Source: Roseiarcus sp963765375 (GTDB taxonomy: Bacteria; Pseudomonadota; Alphaproteobacteria; Rhizobiales; Beijerinckiaceae). Taken from it: 64,000 bases of DNA. Position 1 is the first letter of the stretch. Each line of letters begins with the position of its first letter. The stretch lies in contig CAVXVZ010000001.1 in NCBI GenBank assembly GCA_963765375.1, positions 1 through 64,000 of the forward strand, written 5' to 3'. The notes under the pieces were generated by a model, which ran no database searches, was not told the DNA's origin, and worked only from the letters and a program-made list of their open reading frames with translations. Made by a program: the position numbers and the translations under genes. Positions 35,277-43,863 of this stretch are shown piece after piece.

Positions 35277-35565
35277 CCCCGGCTATGCCGGGGTGGCAGT
35301 AGCAGTTTGACGTTTCGGACAGTCTCTCTTGATCTGTGCCACTTCTAACCCGAGAGGAGGGGCGAAACGGAATTGCAAGATAGGATCTGCCCCATCAACC
35401 GGCGTCGTCACTTGGTCGCGTGCGAGTTTGGCGAAACGGCAACCTCGGATTTTGCCGTTCCGCGGGAATAGAGCTATCCGTCGCCCCTCCCGTTGAAGCC
35501 GCGTCAGCGGCGTCTTCAGCCGCTTTGAGCGGCTCTCATCCTAAAGCCCCCGGCTTTGCCGGGGG
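35277..35565 (+). mobile_element. Non-autonomous IS200/IS605-like element carrying a HEARO-type RNA
   Basis: Both ends carry a similar GC-rich hairpin: CCCCGGC-TAT-GCCGGGG at 35277-35293 and CCCCCGGC-TTT-GCCGGGGG at 35547-35565. Near-identical subterminal palindromes bounding a short AT/GC-mixed cargo are typical of IS200/IS605-type elements. No TnpA, TnpB or IscB ORF lies between or next to them. The exact termini are not known since no target duplication is expected. The core is described in the ncRNA entry. Confidence 0.6.
35294..35534 (+). ncRNA. Orphan HEARO/omega-RNA-like structured RNA
   Basis: The stretch folds into several perfect stems: GGAGGGGCG (35356-35364) with CGCCCCTCC (35482-35490), AACGGCAA with TTGCCGTT (35435-35442 and 35452-35459), GCCGC with GCGGC (35498-35511) and AGCCGCT with AGCGGCT (35518-35534). 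CGGACAG (35316-35322) pairs with CTATCCG (35474-35480) apart from one C/A mismatch, and this crosses the first stem, so a pseudoknot is implied. The layout and element context resemble HEARO RNAs, the guide-carrying omega RNAs of IscB. No iscB follows. I assign it from structure and memory of the family, not from a search. Confidence 0.55.
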
Positions 35566-35639
35566 ATACTTACTTTTGGAAAGATGATTTTGCGCTTACC
35601 CCCAACGTTGGACGACGGCGGCTCACGCCGGCCCCGAGT

Positions 35640-36194
35640 TCAGGGACCGGTCGACAGCGAGCGGGCGATCAGCTCATTTGCGGGCTGTTGCGGATCCATG
35701 AGCCGGCGCGCCTGTTCAGCGCCGGACACCGGCAGCGATTTTGAGTCGAGAACCCCGATCTGGACCAGGAGCGAGGCCTGATCCCAATAGATGTGTTCGT
35801 AGGCGACCCGCCCGTCTTCGTCGAAGCCCATGACGACGACATTCGGAAGGACGACCTTGCGTCCCGTCGGCGCCACCCCCGGGAGATAGACCTTCATCTC
35901 CCGGTCGTGGGTGAAACTGACGATCAGCTCATCGACGACCCGGTTCGCTCCGACCGTGCGCGAGATGGATTTGACGTCGACGTCGGCTGGCCAATGACCG
36001 ACAAAATAGTCGCGATAGAAACGCTCGACTTCGTCCCGCCCGGTCCCGCCGGCAAGCGTTGGAACATGAGTTAGGTAGGGCTCGGGAGACATCGTCGCCA
36101 TCGTCGCCGCGACGTCCTGGTCGACAAACTCGGCCCGCACATGAGCGTCGAACACGGCGCTCAGGTCTTTGTTTAACTGCCCGCGGTCCGTCAT
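35640..36194 (-). CDS. SnoaL-like (NTF2-fold) protein
   Basis: A 184-aa soluble protein of the SnoaL/NTF2 superfamily, small cone-shaped folds used as cyclases, isomerases or binding proteins. FDAHVRAEFVDQDVAATMATM and a following H-V-P-T segment open the fold, FYRDYFVGHWPADVDV sits in the middle, and EHIYWDQASLLVQIGVLD closes it. GGAGG lies 8 nt before the ATG at 36194. The function cannot be stated. The 3' end faces the gene-free region. Confidence 0.72.
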   Translation of the reverse strand: MTDRGQLNKDLSAVFDAHVRAEFVDQDVAATMATMSPEPYLTHVPTLAGGTGRDEVERFYRDYFVGHWPADVDVKSISRTVGANRVVDELIVSFTHDREMKVYLPGVAPTGRKVVLPNVVVMGFDEDGRVAYEHIYWDQASLLVQIGVLDSKSLPVSGAEQARRLMDPQQPANELIARSLSTGP

Positions 36195-36241
36195 GGTCGA
36201 ACCTCCTTTTCGCCTCCCCAACTCCGCCCTTAATTAGCCGC

Positions 36242-36556
36242 TCATGTCGGGCCGCCGCCGTGCGGACTTCCGCGCCCCTCTCCCGGCCGGAACTGCGCGG
36301 CGCGGTTCAGTGCGGTGATCGACAGGAAGCCGCCGATCCAGGAGCCGATCGCCGCGAACAGCACATAGACCCAGTTCGACGTATAGCTGATGACTGCGAA
36401 CGCCGCGAGCAGGTACCAGAGGCTGCTCCACGACGCCGCCGCAACCCGGCGCCGGGCCGCGACGGCCGCGGTGAACTGCACATAAATGGCGTCAGTGAAC
36501 GCGGTCGTGAGGACGACTCCTCCGGCGATCAACGGATCGATGGTCGGCAGAATCAT
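36242..36556 (-). CDS. Small membrane protein
   Basis: A 104-aa protein with three hydrophobic segments: DPLIAGGVVLTTAFTDAIYV, SLWYLLAAFAVISYTSNWVY and VLFAAIGSWIGGFLSITAL. GGGGGAG lies just upstream of the ATG at 36556. The C-terminal tail is Gly/Pro-rich. It lies between the SnoaL gene and the rhomboid gene on the same strand and is probably co-transcribed with one of them. No family is recognised. Confidence 0.65.
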   Translation of the reverse strand: MILPTIDPLIAGGVVLTTAFTDAIYVQFTAAVAARRRVAAASWSSLWYLLAAFAVISYTSNWVYVLFAAIGSWIGGFLSITALNRAAQFRPGEGRGSPHGGGPT

Positions 36557-36680
36557 GGCTCCCCCGCTCAGGTTTGGGCGGCGCGCTTTCCTCGGCGGCG
36601 CCGGCGCGGCCATTGCTCCGCGCCGATCAGGCGTAGCGGATTTTGGCCGCGCCGTCCGGCAGGGGCCAATGGAAGCGCGG

Positions 36681-37544
36681 TCAAGGCCCGATCGGCGGCG
36701 GGCCTGCCGCGAGCTCCCCGGCCAGCGGCGGCGGGCGGAACGGGCGGTCGAACAGCGGAAACAGCACGAGCCCGGAAAAAAAGCCGCCCAGATGGGCCAC
36801 CCACGCAACTGGCGCGTCCGAAAAGCCGAATGTCTGTGCGCCCGCGCCGAAGATGAAGTTCGTCACGAGCCAGATGCCGAGGAAGATCATCGCCCGCCGG
36901 TCGACGATCACGCCCCGCAGGCTCGCGGGGGGAATCGATTCGATTTCGGGCTGGCCGATCGGGGCGGAAGGGCCGAGCGGCGCCCCGGGCTGGAACATGA
37001 AGCGCGTCGCCGCGCCCATGAGACCGGAATCGGCCCCCGATGCGCCGATGAGCGGCGAGAAATCCATCGGCGCGCTCGCCCAATGCGCAAGCGCGCTGAA
37101 GATCGCCGTGACGGCCATGAACAGAAGGAACCTCCCCGAGCCGAACCGGCGCGCGATCGGCGGCCCGAACGCGACCAGCCAGACGCTATTGAGCAGCACA
37201 TGGGTCCACGACCCGTGGAGGAAGGCGTAGGTCAGGAGCGTCCAAGGCTTGGCGCCGCCGCCCAGAATGTGCAATTCGCGGATCGCCCGGGCCTGCCGCA
37301 GCGCAGCCGGATCGGAATTCGCGCGATCGAGCAATTCGATCAGCCGCCGCGGCCAGATCGAGATCGTCAGCCGGCCGGGAACGAAGGCGAATTGGCGAAC
37401 GACCCCGTCCTGAACCGAGTCGGGCGTCCAGTTCATGGCCGCTTCGATGGCGATGAGAATGACGATGAGGCCAAGCACCACGAGCGGCGCATTGAACATC
37501 GGCTCGCGCCGGCCCGCGATCCTGCGCGGCTCGAAAACGCTCAT
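36681..37544 (-). CDS. Rhomboid-family intramembrane serine protease
   Basis: A 287-aa inner-membrane protein. TLLTYAFLHGSWTHVLLNSVWLV carries the family H-x-x-x-H-x-x-x-N region, PLIGASGADSGLMGAATR holds the catalytic serine in GASG, and VAHLGGFFSGLVLF holds the catalytic histidine. The loop between the serine helix and the last helices is long (QPEIESIPPAS...). The start at 37544 (MSVFEPRRIAG) is chosen because a longer reading would be low-complexity. Substrate unknown. Confidence 0.88.
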   Translation of the reverse strand: MSVFEPRRIAGRREPMFNAPLVVLGLIVILIAIEAAMNWTPDSVQDGVVRQFAFVPGRLTISIWPRRLIELLDRANSDPAALRQARAIRELHILGGGAKPWTLLTYAFLHGSWTHVLLNSVWLVAFGPPIARRFGSGRFLLFMAVTAIFSALAHWASAPMDFSPLIGASGADSGLMGAATRFMFQPGAPLGPSAPIGQPEIESIPPASLRGVIVDRRAMIFLGIWLVTNFIFGAGAQTFGFSDAPVAWVAHLGGFFSGLVLFPLFDRPFRPPPLAGELAAGPPPIGP

Positions 37545-37810
37545 ACCCTCGCCAGCCTTCCGGTTTACGAACCCCGACGCCTCTCGAACGAAGCCGGGAT
37601 CCGGCGCCGGTCGGGACGCCCGCCCCAAACCCAAGTCTAAACCCGCAACGCCGCTGTGGCGAAATTGGGGCTTCGCGCGAGCGCCGCCCGCCGGAGCCGC
37701 CCCGGCTTGCAAGGCGCGGCCAAATTCCGCAAGCTTGCGTCAAACGGACGCCGCCGCCCTGAGCGGCAGCCCGGCCTGAGCCACAACGAACACGAACCGT
37801 GGAGGAACGC

Positions 37811-38957
37811 ATGAGGCCCACCCGAAGGTCCGTTAATCTGGGGCTCGTCGCGAGTTCTCGCGGCGCCAGCGTTGTCGCGCGTTGCTCGCGCCGAGGGGGA
37901 GACGATCAAGATCGGCATGGTCCTGCCGGTCACCGGGCCCGCCGCGGACAGCGGCAAATACGCGCTGGCCGGCGCGAAGATCGCGCTCGATCGCGTCAAC
38001 AAGTCGGGCGGCGTGCTCGGAAAGCCGATCGAACTCGTCACCGAGGACGACCAGACGACCAATCCGGGCGCGGTGCTGGCCTTCTCCAAGCTCGCCGCGC
38101 AACCGGACATCGTCGCCTTCCTCGGCTCGATCCGTTCGACCCAGAATCACGCCATGGCGGCCGACATCCTGAAGACAGGCAAACCCGTCTGCTTTGGCGG
38201 CACCGATCCCGCTCTGACGAAGATGGGCAATCCCTGGCTGATCCGTTTCCGGCCGAACAATTCCTATTCGGGCCGGGTGATCGCCGCTTACGGCGTCGAT
38301 ACGCTCGCCAAGAAGAATTGGGCGATCGTTCATTCGACCGACGCGTTTGGAACCGGAGGCTTCAAGGCGCTGTCGGCTGCGCTCGATAAGAGCGGGGCGA
38401 AGGTCGCGATCGACCAGGGCTATCCCAACCAGAGCCAGGATTTCACGCCGGTGGTGCTTGCGATCAAATCCTCGGGCGCGGATATCATCGGATCCTATTT
38501 CACCTTCGACAACGACATCGCGATCTTCGCCCGCCAGCTCAGGCAGCTCGGCGTGACGCTTCCCTGGATCGGCTCGGCCTCGATCGCCGTCGATGGCGCG
38601 GTCAGGCTTGCCGGCCCGGCGCTGTGGGGCACGTTTGGGGTCGCTGACTTCGCCATCGATTCGAGCCCGGAAGCGCAGGAATTTGCGAAACTCTACGCCG
38701 CGATAGCGAAAACGCCGGCCGACAATTACAGCTCGTGGACCTATGACGCGATCGGCGTTCTCAGCGCCGCCATCAACAAGGCCGGCTCGACCGACCCCGA
38801 CAAGATCCGCTCCGCGATGCTGTCGACCAAGGGCTACAAGGGCGCCGAGGGCGAATATAATTTCGACGAATTCGGCGACGGCCTGCACGGCTACAACATC
38901 GTGCGCAACGAAAAAGGCGTGATCGTCTTCGACAAGCATATCGAGTTCACGGACTGA
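37811..38957 (+). CDS. Tat-exported ABC substrate-binding protein, split by an apparent +1 frameshift
   Basis: Periplasmic-binding protein of the type I (Leu/Ile/Val-like) fold, the first gene of the second liv importer. The signal MRPTRRSVNLGLVAS is in one frame, and SRVARAEGETIKIGMVLPVT and the rest in another. The break is GAGTTC at 37852-37857; GAGTC would give VASLAAPALSRVARAEGE, a textbook Tat signal (TRRSVNLGL). The corrected product is 381 aa. VGSIRSTQNH and YNFDEFGDGLHGYNIVRNEK are typical. It lies 236 bp upstream of livH, with an inverted repeat between. The ligand is not known. Confidence 0.87.
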
Positions 38958-39000
38958 AACGTGGCGCTCAAATCGCGGTTTGAGCAACTCCAGAGCTACA

Positions 39001-39118
39001 CCTCGTCCTGAGGCGCCCGGGAGGGGCCTCGAAGGACACTCCAGTGCGCGCCGCGCCCGCGCGCAGCCCTCTGGAGCATCCTTCGAGACGCGCCTTCGGC
39101 CCCCTTGAGGCATGAGGG
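39001..39118. repeat. Imperfect inverted repeat (REP-like) between binding protein and livH
   Basis: The arm 39001-39044 (CCTCGTCCTGAGG...CTCGAAGGACACTCCAG) is largely the reverse complement of 39071-39118 (CTGGAGCATCCTTCGAG...CTTGAGGCATGAGGG), with a GC-rich loop. Such CCTC...CTTCGAGG palindromes are frequent repeats in related alphaproteobacteria. It may act in mRNA stability or termination between the binding protein and the membrane genes. Confidence 0.65.
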
Positions 39119-39192
39119 CGGTTTGCGGCCCGGCAATCGACCAGCTTGGAAGTTACCGGTTTGAGGATAAGGAGCATTCGAGAGCGCCGCTC

Positions 39193-40068
39193 ATGGATTT
39201 CTTTCTGCAACTGCTTTTCGCCGGCATCGGAATCGGCGCCGTCTACGCCCTCGTCGCGCTCGGCTTCGTGCTGATCTTTCGCGCGACCAGCGTCGTCAAT
39301 TTTGCCCAGGGCGAGTTCTCGATGGTGGCGGCCTATCTCATGGTCGTGTTCGCGGTGGATCTCGGTTGGCCCTATTGGCTCGCCTTTCTTGTCGCGATCG
39401 CCGGCATGGCGCTGCTCGGCGCCGTGTTCAACCTCACCGTCTATTATCCGCTTCGCAATCGAACCTATCTGCCGGTGCTGATCTCGACGATCGGCGCCTC
39501 GATCTTCCTCTCCAACACCGTGCTCGCGCTCTATGGACCGCAGCCGCAGGTGCTGCAGGGCTGGCTCGAGACGCCGGGATTCCAAGTCGGACCCGTCTAT
39601 CTCGATAGCCAATATCTCGTCGTCATCGCGGTGACCGTCGCGCTGGTTGCGTTCCAGTATTGGCTGTTCGAGCGCACGCTCCTGGGCAAGAAGCTGCAGG
39701 CGACGAGCCAGGACAAGGAAATGGCGGCGCTGCTCGGCATCCCGGTCGCGGCAATGATCATGATCACCTTTGTCTATAGCGCGGTGCTCGGCGGCGTCGC
39801 CGGCATACTGGTCGCGCCGATTCTCTTCGTCTCGATCCAGATGGGCTCGACGATCGCGCTCAAGGCGTTCGCGGCGACGATCATCGGCGGCTTCGGCGAC
39901 GTCGCGGGCGCGATCCTGGGCGGCTTTGCGATCGGAATCATCGAGACCTTCGGCGCGGCTTATATTTCGGTGCCGTTCAAGGACGCCTTCGCCTTTCTCG
40001 TGCTCATTCTCTTTCTCGCCCTTCGCCCGCAGGGCATTTTTGGCGAACGCGTGGCGGAGAAGGCATGA
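39193..40068 (+). CDS. livH: LivH-type ABC permease
   Basis: A 291-aa permease of the second branched-chain-type importer, with about eight membrane segments. FAGIGIGAVYALVALGFVLI and SVVNFAQGEFSMVAAYL show the family FAxG motif. The ATG at 39193 is chosen over upstream ones because it begins the first helix (MDFFLQLLFAG). The stop overlaps the livMG start (ATGA). The substrate is unknown. Confidence 0.91.
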   Translation: MDFFLQLLFAGIGIGAVYALVALGFVLIFRATSVVNFAQGEFSMVAAYLMVVFAVDLGWPYWLAFLVAIAGMALLGAVFNLTVYYPLRNRTYLPVLISTIGASIFLSNTVLALYGPQPQVLQGWLETPGFQVGPVYLDSQYLVVIAVTVALVAFQYWLFERTLLGKKLQATSQDKEMAALLGIPVAAMIMITFVYSAVLGGVAGILVAPILFVSIQMGSTIALKAFAATIIGGFGDVAGAILGGFAIGIIETFGAAYISVPFKDAFAFLVLILFLALRPQGIFGERVAEKA

Positions 40069-41798
40069 GCCCGTCGCGCGCCTCCGCCGCCGGACGGATC
40101 CTCTACGCTCTGGCGGCGGTCGCGGCCGTTGCGCTCGCGGCGACCGTCAAGACCGACGGCTATGTCGCCAACATTCTGATGCAGGCGGCGACATACGCGA
40201 TCGCGGTCTTCGGCGTGTCGATCGTGCTCGGCCTCTGCGGCCAGATCAATCTCGCCCAGGCCGCGTTCTTCGCATTGGGCGCCTATGGGGTGGGCCTCGG
40301 CACCGCCGACTATCGCCTGCCCTTCTGGCTCTGCCTCCTCGGAGGCATGGGGCTTGCCGCGGCGGCGGGCGCGGCGCTCGGCGTTTCGACGCTGCGGCTC
40401 GGCGGCCACTACCTGGCGATGGTCACGATCTCCTTCCAGCAGATCCTGACCGTCGTCCTCATCAACGCAATCGGCATCACTCATGGGCCCGACGGCGTCA
40501 GTTCGATCGGGCGTCCCGCCGGCTTCGCGTCGGGTCAGGCCTTTCTCGCGCTCGTCGTCGCTGTGCTCGCGGTGACCGGCTATCTCGTGTGGCGTCTTGC
40601 CGACACCCGTCTGGGCCGGGCCATGCGCGCGGTGCGCGACAACGAGCTCGCCGCCGGGGCGGCGGGCGTCGACGTCTTCCGAACCAAGCTGATCGCGTTC
40701 GCGCTCTGCGCGCTCCTCGGCGGGCTCGGCGGCGGATTGTTCGCGGCCGGCTTTTCCTACATCAGCCCGGATCAGTTCGCCTTCTCCGATTCGATCGTGC
40801 TCTTGACGATGGCGCTGCTCGGCGGCGTGACCTCGCCAATCGGTTCGGCGATCGGGACCGGGCTCCTGATCCTGATTCCCGAATGGCTGCGCTTTCTAAA
40901 GAGCGTGCCCGGCCTCTATCTCGCGATCTACGGCGCCGCCGTCATTCTGATCGTCATTTTCATGCCCGAGGGCATCTGGGGTTTCGTCGGCCGGCTATTT
41001 GCGGCTCGACCGCGCGCGGCTCCGGCGGCCGCCGAGCCCCTCGTCCTGCGCCCCGCGGATTCCGGCGCTCCGATCGCGCTGCAAATTCGGGCTCTCTCCA
41101 AGAGCTTTGGTGGTCTGAAGGCGGTCGACGGCATCGATCTTGAGGTGCGCCGCGGGGCCGTGCACGCGCTGATCGGCCCCAACGGCAGCGGCAAGACGAC
41201 GACGCTCAATGTCGTCACCGGCCTCTACCGCGCCAATGCGGGCGCGATTTTCGTCGACGGCGTCGATGTGACCGGCCTGCCGCCGCACAAGCGCACTGCC
41301 TTCGGCCTCGCGCGCACATTCCAGAACATCCGGCTGTTCCGCTCGATGACGGCGCTCGAAAATGTCGTCATCGGCGCCGAACGCGACGGCAATGCGCTTG
41401 TCGCCGCAGGCCCGGCGGCGTTGCGGCGCCGCGCCCAGGCCGCGCTCGACTTTGTCGGGCTCGGCGCCCGCGCGGGCGAGACGATCCCGAGCTTCAGCTA
41501 CGGGCACCAGCGGCTGATCGAATTTGCGCGCGCGTTAGCGGCCAATCCTACCGTCCTGCTGCTCGACGAGCCCGCCGCGGGCCTCAATTCCAGCGAGAAG
41601 AAGATGTTGCACGATCTGCTCGACCGCATCGCCGCGCAAGGGTTGACCATCCTCATCATCGATCACGATATGACTCTGATCGCGGGCGTGGCGAAGCATC
41701 TGACCGTTCTCAATTTCGGCAAGCGCATCGCCGACGGCCAGACCGCCGACGTGCTCCGTCTGCCCGACGTGGTCGCGGCATATCTCGGGGCCACGTGA
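40065..41798 (+). CDS. Fused LivM permease - LivG ATPase (second cluster)
   Basis: A 577-aa fusion. Residues 1-300 are the permease with many hydrophobic segments (VFGVSIVLGLCGQINLAQAAFFALG). A short Ala/Pro-rich linker (about 305-335) is followed by the ATPase with Walker A (IGPNGSGKTTT), signature (IPSFSYGHQRLIEFARAL) and Walker B (VLLLDEP). The fusion order matches the first cluster, but the two sequences are clearly distinct. The start overlaps livH and the stop (TGATG) overlaps livF, so translation is coupled. Confidence 0.9.
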   Translation: MSPSRASAAGRILYALAAVAAVALAATVKTDGYVANILMQAATYAIAVFGVSIVLGLCGQINLAQAAFFALGAYGVGLGTADYRLPFWLCLLGGMGLAAAAGAALGVSTLRLGGHYLAMVTISFQQILTVVLINAIGITHGPDGVSSIGRPAGFASGQAFLALVVAVLAVTGYLVWRLADTRLGRAMRAVRDNELAAGAAGVDVFRTKLIAFALCALLGGLGGGLFAAGFSYISPDQFAFSDSIVLLTMALLGGVTSPIGSAIGTGLLILIPEWLRFLKSVPGLYLAIYGAAVILIVIFMPEGIWGFVGRLFAARPRAAPAAAEPLVLRPADSGAPIALQIRALSKSFGGLKAVDGIDLEVRRGAVHALIGPNGSGKTTTLNVVTGLYRANAGAIFVDGVDVTGLPPHKRTAFGLARTFQNIRLFRSMTALENVVIGAERDGNALVAAGPAALRRRAQAALDFVGLGARAGETIPSFSYGHQRLIEFARALAANPTVLLLDEPAAGLNSSEKKMLHDLLDRIAAQGLTILIIDHDMTLIAGVAKHLTVLNFGKRIADGQTADVLRLPDVVAAYLGAT

Positions 41799-42532
41799 TG
41801 GCGCTGCTCGAAGTCGAAGACCTGTGCGTCGGCTACGGCGAGATCGAGGTCCTGCGCGGTGTCTCGTTCACGATCGAGGAGGGCGCCGTCGTCGCCCTGC
41901 TCGGACCCAACGGCGCGGGAAAGTCGACCACGCTGCGCGCGGTCTCCGGCCTTATCGCGCCGCGCTCGGGTTCGATCCGGCTCGACGGCAAGCCGATCGC
42001 AGGATTGGGTCCGCGCGCGATCGTCAAGCTCGGCGTCGCCCACGTGCCCGAGGGGCGGCGCGTATTTCCCGGTCTCACGGTGCGCGAGAACATCATGCTT
42101 GGGGCCTCGAACAGCGCCGCGCCGAGTTCGGCGATCCGGCGCGACGCCGATGCGATGTTCGGTCACTTTCCCGATCTTTCGCGCTTCGCCGACGCGCTCG
42201 GCTGGACGCTCTCGGGCGGCCAGCAACAGATGGTCGCGCTCGCGCGGGGCTTGATGGCCAAGCCCCGCCTGCTGCTGCTCGACGAACCATCGCTTGGCCT
42301 CGCGCCGGTCATCGTGCAGGCGATGTTCCAGATCATTGCGGAAATTCACAGGCGGGGAACGACAGTGTTGCTGGTCGAACAGAACGCGCATATGGCGCTC
42401 AAGGTGGCCGACTGGGGATATGTCCTTGAGACCGGCCGCCTCGCGCTGGGGGGCGATCCCGCGACGCTATGGAGCGACGAGCGAATCCGAGACGCTTATC
42501 TCGGCGGCCCACAGTCAAGGACGCCGACATGA
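41798..42532 (+). CDS. livF: LivF-type ABC ATPase
   Basis: A 244-aa ATPase of the second importer. Walker A is GPNGAGKST, the signature is LSGGQQQM, and Walker B is LLLLDEP. It begins at an ATG that overlaps the livMG stop; a GTG three bases earlier is less likely. It ends by overlapping the Ldh2-type dehydrogenase start (ATGA). This copy is unbroken, which argues that the broken livF of the first cluster is an artefact. Confidence 0.93.
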   Translation: MALLEVEDLCVGYGEIEVLRGVSFTIEEGAVVALLGPNGAGKSTTLRAVSGLIAPRSGSIRLDGKPIAGLGPRAIVKLGVAHVPEGRRVFPGLTVRENIMLGASNSAAPSSAIRRDADAMFGHFPDLSRFADALGWTLSGGQQQMVALARGLMAKPRLLLLDEPSLGLAPVIVQAMFQIIAEIHRRGTTVLLVEQNAHMALKVADWGYVLETGRLALGGDPATLWSDERIRDAYLGGPQSRTPT

Positions 42533-43602
42533 CGATTCACATACCCGCCGACGTCTTGACCGACTTCTGCGCCGAGATTTTCGGTCGCGTCGGCTGCCGC
42601 TCGGAGGAAGCGCGCCGCGTCTCTGCTTCGCTGGTCGACGCCAATCTCACCGGCCATGACAGCCACGGCGTCATCCGCACGCCGCGTTATGTCGATTGGG
42701 TCCGCGCAGGCGACCTCATTCCCAACCAGTCGATCGAACGTCTTGTCGATACGCCGGTCATAGGCGTCCTCGACGGGCGATTCGGCTTCGGTCAGACGAT
42801 CGCTCCGATCGCCGTCGACATCGGCGTCGAAAAGGCCAAAGCGACGGGCCTTTCCGCGATTTCGCTGCGCCATTCCGGCCATGTCGGCCGGGTGGGGGAA
42901 TGGGCGGAGCGCGCCGCAGCTGCAGGCCTGATCTCGATCCATTTCGTCAATGCCGCCGGCTCGATCCTGGTCGCGCCGTTCGGCGGCCTGGATCGGCGGC
43001 TGTCGACGGCGCCGTTTTGCGCCGCCATTCCGCGCGAGGGCGCCGCCCCCGTCGTGCTCGACTTCGCAACATCGTTGGTCGCCGAGGGAAAGGTCAACGT
43101 CGCGAGCCATGGCGGCAAGCCGCTGCCGGCGGACGCGTTGATCGGTCCCGAAGGAGCACTCTCCGGCGATCCGGCGCTGCTCTACGGCCCGTTGACTTCG
43201 GACGGCCCGCGCGACCACGCCCGCGGCGCTGGCGCAATCCGCGCCTTCGGCGAGCATAAGGGCTCCGGTCTTGCGCTCATCTGCGAGCTGATCGGCGGCT
43301 CGCTGACCGGCAACGGCGCAACCGGACCGGACCGCAGATTTTCCAATGGCATGTTCTCGCTCTACGTCGATCCCGCGAGGATCGACCCGACACATGTCTT
43401 CGACGCCGATATGGCGCGCTATCTCGACTGGTTCCAGGAAGCCAAAGCGATTCCGGGCAAGGCGGTGATGACCCCCGGCGAGCCAGAGCGCGCCGAACGG
43501 GCCAAACGCACGGCGACCGGCGTGCCGCTGACGGCCGAGGCCTGGGCGTCGATCGTCGCGACCGCGCGGAGCGTCGGCGTGAACCCGGACCTTTCTTTCT
43601 GA
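42529..43602 (+). CDS. Ldh2/YlbC-family NAD(P)-dependent oxidoreductase
   Basis: A 357-aa enzyme of the malate/L-lactate dehydrogenase family II, which oxidise 2-hydroxyacids or reduce 2-oxoacids, including malate, lactate, ureidoglycolate and sulfolactate dehydrogenases. ANLTGHDSHGVIRTPRYVDW (residues about 40-59) carries the conserved HDSHG motif, and RHSGHVGRVGEWAERAA is the NAD(P)-site helix. GEHKGSGLALICELIGG is the C-terminal signature. It is coupled to livF, so it probably acts on the compound the importer brings in. The compound is not known. Confidence 0.88.
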   Translation: MTIHIPADVLTDFCAEIFGRVGCRSEEARRVSASLVDANLTGHDSHGVIRTPRYVDWVRAGDLIPNQSIERLVDTPVIGVLDGRFGFGQTIAPIAVDIGVEKAKATGLSAISLRHSGHVGRVGEWAERAAAAGLISIHFVNAAGSILVAPFGGLDRRLSTAPFCAAIPREGAAPVVLDFATSLVAEGKVNVASHGGKPLPADALIGPEGALSGDPALLYGPLTSDGPRDHARGAGAIRAFGEHKGSGLALICELIGGSLTGNGATGPDRRFSNGMFSLYVDPARIDPTHVFDADMARYLDWFQEAKAIPGKAVMTPGEPERAERAKRTATGVPLTAEAWASIVATARSVGVNPDLSF

Positions 43603-43863
43603 GCGCCGCCGCCGGGGTCCGCCGCCGTGGCCAAAGCGCGTTTCGCGGCCTCGACACGCTGACCTGTCCTGATTTCGGACAGCCTTGATCATCCAATGGT
43701 TAGCTTCAGGTGAAGCGCGGACCTTGCGCCCCGCGGCGTTCAGGCTCGCGCTTCCGCTCGGGAATGGCACGGTCCCTGCCTCGTCTTGCGCTGGCCGCCG
43801 CCAACGGCCCAAAGCCGTCCCATTCCGGGACAGGCGTCAGCGCCCGAGTCGCAGGGGAAGTCA

